In this document: positions 58,090-64,000 of the stretch, piece after piece
Layout of the letters: the number at the start of each line of letters is the position of its first letter
Position numbering within the stretch: the first letter of the stretch is position 1
Assembly (NCBI GenBank): GCA_963843385.1
Contig: CAWJJY010000004.1
Span: 1 to 64,000, forward strand
Reading direction: 5' to 3'
Source of the DNA: CAVOHU01 sp963843385
GTDB taxonomy: Bacteria; Acidobacteriota; Vicinamibacteria; Vicinamibacterales; JAKQTR01
Length of the DNA: 64,000 nt
Notes under the pieces: model-generated
Database searches by the model: none
What the model saw: the letters and a program-made list of their open reading frames with translations, nothing else
What the model was told of the DNA's origin: nothing
Position numbers and translations under genes: made by a program

Positions 58090-61017
58090 TCAGCCGCCGG
58101 CCGCGCCCGCACGCTGGCCGGAGGACACAAGGGGCAGGGTCAGCACGAAGCGAGTGCCTTCGCCAACCGTGCTGTCGCAGGTGATGGTACCGTCATGTTC
58201 ACGCACGATACCATAGGTAATCGAGAGGCCGAGGCCGGTCCCCTGTCCTATCGCCTTGGTCGTGAAGAACGGGTCGTAGATGCGCGAGAGGTGCTCCGCG
58301 GAGATTCCCGCGCCAGTGTCGCCCAGCTCGATCACGGCCCGGTCGCCCTCGGTGCGCGTCGAGATCGACAGCCAGCCGCCCTTCGGCATGGCGTCGCGGG
58401 CGTTGAGGATGAGGTTCAGGAAGACCTGCTGCAGCTTCTGCTCGAAGCCCCGCACGACGGGCGAGGACGAGGCGAGCTCGCGCCTGGTCTGGACGTTGCC
58501 CGCCTTCAGCTGGTGTTCGAGCAGCGAGAGCACGTCGCTGACGACCGCGTTGATGTCGACCGATCCCGGTTCGTTGGTCGGCTGGGCGCCGGATCGGGCA
58601 AGGGTCAGCAACCCGTTGACGATCTTGGCCGCGCGGAAGGTCTGACGCTCGATCTTCTCGAGCAGCTTCGTGTTGGGATGATCGGGGTCGGCCTGCTCCA
58701 GCAGCATCTGCGTGTAGCTGGAAATCCCGGTCAGCGGTGTGTTGACCTCGTGTGCCACGCCGGCCGCCAGGACGCCAATCGACGCCATCTTGTCCGCGAT
58801 CTGGAGCTGTTCCTCGAGCTCCACGCGCGCGGTCACGTTCTCGAACAGGACGATCCACCCGCTGGCCGGCCCGAGCCCGGCCTGGGCCATCGCCAGCGGC
58901 ACGACGGCGACATTCACGAGCAACCCCTTGTCGGCCCGCGCCCTGGTCGCCCCGATTGGCACCCTGTAGAGGGTCGTCCCCGAGGCGGTGTCGCGACGGA
59001 CCGTGCGAAGCCTGTCGAGCAGGTCGGCCCCGAAGACTTCGTCGATCCGCCGCCCGACCGCCTCGATACGCGGAAGATCGCACAGCGACTCCAGGGCCCG
59101 GTTCCAGCGAACGATCCGGTCGGATCCGTCGATCACCATGAGGCCGGCGTCGAGCGACTCGAGGATGTTCTCGTTGAACTGCCGCATGCCCTCGACTTCG
59201 TCCGCCTGCCGCTTGAGCTGCTGGTAGAGCCGGCCGTTCTCGAGCGCCGTGGCGACCTGGGCCGCCACCGCGACCAGCAGCGACATGTCCTCGCTGCTCA
59301 AGGCCTCGCCGCTTTCCTTCCGGCCGATGGCCATCACCGCGATCGTCCGCTGCTTGGAGGGGCACGGGATGAAGGCGTGCACCCCCTGGTCGCGCCAGAA
59401 CTCGACCTCCTCGGGCGCCACCCGCCGAAGCGTGGTCGGGTCTTCCAGGATGACGGTGTGCCCTGCCATCAGGCGCGCGCCGACTCCCGACGCGATCGAG
59501 AGCGACGGCGGTTCGCCGACGAACCCCTTCGACCGGATCGCACGATAGGCGCCGCCGGCTTCATCGGTCAGCAGGAGCGCCATGCGATCGGTCACGAGGG
59601 TCTCGGTGACCCTTGCAACCAGCCGCTCGCTCAGGCGCGACGGATCGAGGTCCGTGCTCAGGTCGCGCGCGAAGCCCACCAGCGCGCGCCGATAGTCGTA
59701 GCGATCCCGGTAGAACGCCCGGTCGAGGATGTTCTGAATCGCGTCCTTCACGGGCCGCGCCAGCAGCACCATCACCAGGGTGGCGAGCCCCGCGATCACC
59801 GTGTTGTGCTGCGACCGGTTCTCGAGCAGCACGCCCCCGACGACGCGGTACAGGATCGCGTAGGCCGCGACAATGGCCGACGCCGCGGCGACGTAGACCA
59901 GGCTGCGCTTGACGATGACCTCGACGTCCATCAGGCGGTAGCGGACGATCGCCGATGCGAAGGCGAGCGGCACGATGCCGAGCGGGATCGCCAGCAACTC
60001 CATCCGGACCGACGTGTCGAAGCCGAGCGCGAAGGGCAGCGCGTACCCGAGCGTGCACGGGCCGCCGCCGAGCACGGTGCCCCACAGGATCCACCGCAGC
60101 TGCCGGCGGGCGGTCACCGATCGGATCTGTCCGCGCGCCCGGAGCAGCACCGCGATGCCGGCCGCGAGGCAGAGGGCGAAATACAGCGGCTCGGCGCGAT
60201 CGAGCGCGGCCACCACGTTGAGCAGCCGCGGATCCACCTCGAGCCGCGCGATGCTCATCACGCGCGCCGCGCCGAGCAGCAGGGCCGGAAGGTAGATGAG
60301 CGGCAGCAGCCTCGACCCGGGAGCCCGGTCGAACCATCCGCCGGTCCGCTCCGGGAACGCGACCGCCAGGTGCAGGAACAACGGCGGCAGCATCAGGCCC
60401 GCCACGACGTCGGCCCAGTAGAAGACCCAGTCGAGCGCGTCGAGCCGGCCGCTGAACGAGAAGGTGAACACCCCGAAGAAGGCGACCGACATCCAGAGGA
60501 AGTGCCAGGTCGCCGGATCGCCGGGCCGCTTGACCCGGACGAACACGCCGACGAGCAGGGTGAAGATGCCGACCGCCGCCAGCACGAAATACAGGACGCT
60601 GTTGCCCTGGGGGATCGGCGAGAGGGCCACCTGCACGATCTGCCTCGAGCCCAGCCGCAGCAGCGTGTAGGACAACACGGTGCCGGCCTCTGCGCCATGG
60701 GCCACGCCGGCCACGTCAGCGGGCGCGTCAACGGGGTTGCCGTTGATGGCGAGCAGCACGTCTCCGACGTGGATGCCGACGCGCGCGGCGGGAGAGGATG
60801 CGGCAATTTCAGCCGCCGTCACGCCCTGGGTTCGCGACACCCAGAGCACCCCGTCTTCGACCTCGTGCCAGGTCGCCCGCGCCACCACGTTGGCGACGCC
60901 AAGCGCCAGCAGGCACAGCACCACGAGGAACGAGGCAGCCTGCGGCCAACGGAACAACGAGGTTCCGGCAGGTTTCACCCGTGATGTGCCAGCTCGCAAC
61001 TGGTCGTCAATCGTCAT
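58090..61017 (-). CDS. PDZ-containing membrane sensor histidine kinase
   Basis: 975 residues from the ATG giving MTIDDQLRAG; an ATG ten residues earlier is possible. One helix (~32-47), an extracytoplasmic PDZ-like domain (~65-130: ASSPAARVGIHVGDVLLAINGNPV), then about seven helices. Cytoplasmic GAF (around LSEDMSLLVAVAAQVATALENGRL), PAS (NILESLDAGLMVIDGSDRIVRWN), HisKA with phospho-His in VAHEVNTPL (~756), HATPase_c with NLILNARDAM and DTGAGIS, GTGLGLS. Partner is the sigma-54 response regulator. The PDZ suggests sensing of protein C-termini or misfolded envelope proteins. Confidence 0.9.
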   Translation of the reverse strand: MTIDDQLRAGTSRVKPAGTSLFRWPQAASFLVVLCLLALGVANVVARATWHEVEDGVLWVSRTQGVTAAEIAASSPAARVGIHVGDVLLAINGNPVDAPADVAGVAHGAEAGTVLSYTLLRLGSRQIVQVALSPIPQGNSVLYFVLAAVGIFTLLVGVFVRVKRPGDPATWHFLWMSVAFFGVFTFSFSGRLDALDWVFYWADVVAGLMLPPLFLHLAVAFPERTGGWFDRAPGSRLLPLIYLPALLLGAARVMSIARLEVDPRLLNVVAALDRAEPLYFALCLAAGIAVLLRARGQIRSVTARRQLRWILWGTVLGGGPCTLGYALPFALGFDTSVRMELLAIPLGIVPLAFASAIVRYRLMDVEVIVKRSLVYVAAASAIVAAYAILYRVVGGVLLENRSQHNTVIAGLATLVMVLLARPVKDAIQNILDRAFYRDRYDYRRALVGFARDLSTDLDPSRLSERLVARVTETLVTDRMALLLTDEAGGAYRAIRSKGFVGEPPSLSIASGVGARLMAGHTVILEDPTTLRRVAPEEVEFWRDQGVHAFIPCPSKQRTIAVMAIGRKESGEALSSEDMSLLVAVAAQVATALENGRLYQQLKRQADEVEGMRQFNENILESLDAGLMVIDGSDRIVRWNRALESLCDLPRIEAVGRRIDEVFGADLLDRLRTVRRDTASGTTLYRVPIGATRARADKGLLVNVAVVPLAMAQAGLGPASGWIVLFENVTARVELEEQLQIADKMASIGVLAAGVAHEVNTPLTGISSYTQMLLEQADPDHPNTKLLEKIERQTFRAAKIVNGLLTLARSGAQPTNEPGSVDINAVVSDVLSLLEHQLKAGNVQTRRELASSSPVVRGFEQKLQQVFLNLILNARDAMPKGGWLSISTRTEGDRAVIELGDTGAGISAEHLSRIYDPFFTTKAIGQGTGLGLSITYGIVREHDGTITCDSTVGEGTRFVLTLPLVSSGQRAGAAGG

Positions 61018-61193
61018 GGAGTACGGTCTAACCCTTGATGGGATCACTCAAGCAATCGACATACCACGGCTTCGGTTCCTTGGATAAGCCATAAACCCTT
61101 CATAACCAGTGAATTGTGTGAAAAAAATGGCGCGGGGAGCCTGATGGAATCCATCGGGCCGGACGGCCTCATCCAAACGTTCGGATCGATCCG

Positions 61194-63131
61194 CTAGAAC
61201 CGTACTCTCACGCCACCGACAATTCGCTTCGGTGGACGAATGACCAGCATCTCGTCATATGCGGAGCGTTCGGCTATGGAATCCCGGAACAGGTTCCGAA
61301 CGGCGATCAGGAGCTCCCAATCGGCCGACGTGAATTTCAGGAACGGCAGGCCTTGATTCAGCTGGATGTCGAACCGGCCGTCCACGCCCTGGCGCACCGA
61401 GGTGTCCAGCGATCGCACCGGCACCGTGTTCAGCTTGTAGAACACGAAGACGCGGGTCGAGGTTTGCGGGATGGCGGTCTCTACTGTCGTCGTCACGTCG
61501 TGGAATCGCTCCTGCTCGGTCCTCCGCAGGATGCTTCCCATCATCAGGGCCACGGCATCCTGCTCGGTGGTGGGGCGCCAGTGGGCGGTGGTGAGCGAGT
61601 AGTCCACCGATCCTTTGACCGGACCGACCAGCGTCCGGCTGAGGCTGACGGCCCACCCGGTCGCTTCCATGTCCCCCACCGTGGTGACGAAATAGTGGCC
61701 GAGGCCGGTCGCCGGCGCGAGCGGCGAGCTGGCAAACAGGGCGGCCATCTGATCGTCCACCCGCTGGTAGAACGCGCGGAAGCCGACGACATACGAATCG
61801 ATTTCACGCTCGACCGCGACCTCGTAGTGCGAGGTCATCTCGGGCCTGAACCTCCCGTGAGGGGAGAGGGTCGAGAAGGTGCGTTCGGGCGGCAGCCACA
61901 TGCCCCGTCCATCGGCGCTGGTGGGCGGAAGGAATTCCTCGGCGCCGGGCGCCGTCTCGTGGCGCGAGAACACGGTCTTCACGCGGAAGCCGTCGAAGGG
62001 CATCAGCGTCAGCGACACTCGAGGGCTGAGCAGTCCCGATCCGCGAAGGTAGTCGTACCACGCGTAGTTCGCGCCGAAGCCAACCGAGACCCGCGGCGTG
62101 ACGGCCCACTCGTCGACGCCATACACGGAACCCACGGCCCTGGCCCCGCCGTTGACCGTGGCGAAGGCGAACGGGTCGGTCCGGTCGTAGCTCTGGGCAC
62201 TATAGGACACACCCGCGGAGTACCTGTGCCGGGCTGACTGCCGCGCGGCCAGAGAGCCGGCCACGAACCACGACGCCACGTCGCCCTGCGTGAACGCGCC
62301 GCGGACCATCCAGTCGGCGAAGCTGCCGGCAGGAGCCCCGAAGGCGACATACGCGACATTCTGCGACAGGAACGAGCCGGATCGGGACACCCCATCGAGT
62401 GAGCCCGAGGCGACCAGGTTGACCTGGCCGGTGAACGGAAATCCGCTGAACAGCGACGAGGCCAGGCGTCCGGCTGCCGATTGCGTCTGTGCGGCCGGGG
62501 GTGCCAGCGCCTCGATCGTCCCGAGATCGTCGTCGCCGTTGAGCGCGAGCTGCATATCGAGCCCGCGGAAGATGCTGCGCTTCAAGTGCCGCAGGCGCCA
62601 CGCCACTTCACTCTCGTTGTCACCCGCGCCCTGATCCGGCGCGCTGCTGCCGTCACGCCCGGCCGCTTGACCATCCGGAGACCGGAAGTCGACGGGCATC
62701 AGGCCCGCGGCGAGCACGGCCGGACTGCCCGGAGACCCGCCCGCCTGGAGCGCCTGCAGCGACACGGACATTACGGAAGGAGAGGCGGAGTGAACTTCGA
62801 CGATCTCACGCCGTGAGGGGAGGTAGCCGTCGAGGTGAACGCGGACGGTGTAGGCACCCGGCGGCAGGGCTTTCAGCAGAAAGCGCCCTTCGCGATCGGT
62901 GAGTGCGAAGGCGGCCGTAGAACCGAGGGCCGAGACCATCGCCCCGATCACGGGTGTGCCGCGCCCGTCCAGCACCAGGCCGCGAATCGAGCCGGTCCCG
63001 ACCCGCGCCATCGGCCCCATCACGGGCTCGGCCGTTCGCGCCGATGCGATCGTCTGCGCCGAGACAGGCGAGGGGGAACTCGCGAGACTCACGACGGCCG
63101 CCGCGGCCACGAGCGTGGATAGGCGTGTCAT
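61194..63131 (-). CDS. Outer-membrane TonB-dependent-receptor-like protein
   Basis: 645 residues, signal peptide (residues ~1-25, VSAQT). Carboxypeptidase-regulatory-like domain near 48-130 (GSIRGLVLDGRGTPVIGAMVSAL, DREGRFLLKALPPGAYTVRV), then a beta-barrel-like C-terminal half that ends in GGVRVRF, with terminal Phe as outer-membrane signal. No clear plug/TonB box is seen, so it may be a barrel from the CarboxypepD_reg-OMP class common in Acidobacteriota. Transcribed towards the kinase gene, ~180 bases away. Confidence 0.75.
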   Translation of the reverse strand: MTRLSTLVAAAAVVSLASSPSPVSAQTIASARTAEPVMGPMARVGTGSIRGLVLDGRGTPVIGAMVSALGSTAAFALTDREGRFLLKALPPGAYTVRVHLDGYLPSRREIVEVHSASPSVMSVSLQALQAGGSPGSPAVLAAGLMPVDFRSPDGQAAGRDGSSAPDQGAGDNESEVAWRLRHLKRSIFRGLDMQLALNGDDDLGTIEALAPPAAQTQSAAGRLASSLFSGFPFTGQVNLVASGSLDGVSRSGSFLSQNVAYVAFGAPAGSFADWMVRGAFTQGDVASWFVAGSLAARQSARHRYSAGVSYSAQSYDRTDPFAFATVNGGARAVGSVYGVDEWAVTPRVSVGFGANYAWYDYLRGSGLLSPRVSLTLMPFDGFRVKTVFSRHETAPGAEEFLPPTSADGRGMWLPPERTFSTLSPHGRFRPEMTSHYEVAVEREIDSYVVGFRAFYQRVDDQMAALFASSPLAPATGLGHYFVTTVGDMEATGWAVSLSRTLVGPVKGSVDYSLTTAHWRPTTEQDAVALMMGSILRRTEQERFHDVTTTVETAIPQTSTRVFVFYKLNTVPVRSLDTSVRQGVDGRFDIQLNQGLPFLKFTSADWELLIAVRNLFRDSIAERSAYDEMLVIRPPKRIVGGVRVRF

Positions 63132-63194
63132 CAGTTCATCCCCGCGCCGCCCGGGCGCCCTGCTGCCAGGACGCCCAAGGTGGAAACCGTCCGG

Positions 63195-64000
63195 TCAGGG
63201 CGTGACCGTAAATGTCGCGTCCTTGACGATACTCTTCCCGGAGATCTTGTCGGTCACCTTTATTTCTAGACGGTACACCCCTTCCGGGAAGCTGGCAAGG
63301 GGCACCGCCAATCCGCCCGGCAGCTGGTGCCCGGCGGCCATGTCGAAATGCTCCGGCAGCGTCTGGGCATTGAGTTCGACGGGCTTGGTGCTGTTGAAGT
63401 ACTTCTCCCCGTTCTCGGCGGTCGCGACCTTCTGGTAGAACTTGTACTCGATGAGCACGTTCGGCTTCCGGTTGGCGTCGGCGGCCGGATTGTAGACGTA
63501 GAACCAGGCGGTGAGCTCGGCCTTCTTCGACAGCTTCGGTTCCTGCAGCGGCTTGAGCTCGGCCATGCCGAACGCGTACGGATGCGCGGGCTGTTCCTCG
63601 GGCGAGAGCGGCGCGGTGAGGTTGATCATCGTGTCGGTCACCACGATGGTGCTGGTGTTCAGCTCGTTGTTCCAGTAATCCGGCACGACCACGGCCTGTT
63701 TCAGCACGCCTGCCTTGGCCGCCGCGATGTCTTTTTCCTTGGCCTTGGGATCGGCCTGATCGCGCAGCGAGAGATACACGTTGTAGTCGCCCGCGGGCAC
63801 CGTGAAGCTGCGCGCCAACCTGAACGGCTGGCCCGGCTCCGACGCCTTGATCTCGGTGGCGAAGAAATCCTGCCAGGCAGGCTGAATCGGCGGCGTCTTG
63901 GCGTCGGCCTTGGCTTTCGCTTCGGCCTTGGCCTTCTCGGCCGCCTTGGGGTCGGTCGGATCGATCTTCGGCTCGGTCACGATCTCATCGGCTGTTTTCA
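63195..64000 (-). CDS. Hypothetical protein, cut by the window end
   Basis: At least 261 residues read from a GTG, but the frame stays open to the window edge, so the true start lies outside. N-terminal visible part is Lys/Ala-rich (AAEKAKAEAKAKADAK), then a beta-rich domain (RLARSFTVPAGDYNVYLSLRD) and an Ig-like C-terminus (FPEGVYRLEIKVTDKISGKS). Such two-domain proteins with a GWxTD relation occur in Acidobacteriota, but I see no GWxTD motif here. Function unknown. Confidence 0.6.
   Translation of the reverse strand, partial: KTADEIVTEPKIDPTDPKAAEKAKAEAKAKADAKTPPIQPAWQDFFATEIKASEPGQPFRLARSFTVPAGDYNVYLSLRDQADPKAKEKDIAAAKAGVLKQAVVVPDYWNNELNTSTIVVTDTMINLTAPLSPEEQPAHPYAFGMAELKPLQEPKLSKKAELTAWFYVYNPAADANRKPNVLIEYKFYQKVATAENGEKYFNSTKPVELNAQTLPEHFDMAAGHQLPGGLAVPLASFPEGVYRLEIKVTDKISGKSIVKDATFTVTP

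Noticed and set aside
58063..60984. 973-codon plus-strand frame opposite the histidine kinase
   Set aside because: Shadow frame; the minus strand has complete kinase motifs.

Overview
The window is GC-rich bacterial chromosome, most likely from an Acidobacteriota member, and class Vicinamibacteria is my best guess. Two lines support this. First, the 5' end of the 16S rRNA gene contains GATCCTGGCTCAGAATC, the target of the Acidobacteria primer Acid31F. Second, the gene content is typical of the phylum: a VWFA-related secreted protein, carboxypeptidase-regulatory-like outer-membrane proteins, and an HTH protein with a GWKEIGAYL-type N-terminus. I could not run a database search, so class-level placement is inference.

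Layout. 0-5.2 kb: two tandem copies of a secreted fibronectin-type-III (FN3) repeat protein gene on the minus strand. The distal copy is decayed and cut by the window edge; the other carries one frameshift. 5.5-11.8 kb: one complete rRNA operon on the minus strand (promoter, 16S, tRNA-Ile, tRNA-Ala, 23S, 5S, then three terminators in 92-bp tandem repeats). 12-19.1 kb: an accessory envelope cluster with TPR, VWFA-like, Cys-rich secreted, membrane thioredoxin and CnaB-like genes, a divergent membrane HTH regulator, and a second protein with a 13-cysteine tail. Two of the promoter regions here share a sequence motif. 19.6-23.4 kb: tyrS, a BamA/Omp85-like outer-membrane protein and a periplasmic protein. 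23.5-38.7 kb: de novo purine genes (purL, purN, purM, purF, purB, purE, purD) with an M16 peptidase, rlmN and mtaB. A family of GGCTGGAGGCTGGCGGC-type repeats fills most intergenic gaps in this part.

38.9-48.0 kb: rpsU and a zinc-ribbon protein, then a plus-strand operon of STAS protein, UbiA-type prenyltransferase, DUF362 protein, coiled-coil/Arg-rich protein and four GT4-like glycosyltransferases. It looks like a surface-glycan assembly operon. 48.2-56.4 kb: a polymorphic-toxin locus. A 1967-residue Rhs protein ends in a PD-(D/E)XK nuclease-like tip and is followed by a DUF4304 immunity gene, a displaced second tip with its own candidate immunity gene, and an rhs fragment. The Rhs protein carries a bulb-lectin module and two membrane-type segments inserted just before its RHS core. 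56.6-64 kb: a sigma-54 response regulator and a PDZ-bearing histidine kinase, a TonB-receptor-like outer-membrane protein and a partial gene at the edge.

Four otherwise intact genes (FN3 copy 2, BamA-like, purM, first glycosyltransferase) each carry one extra base that moves the conserved C-terminal part into another frame. Because purM is among them, I read these mainly as sequence or assembly errors. They should be checked against reads before any gene is called broken.
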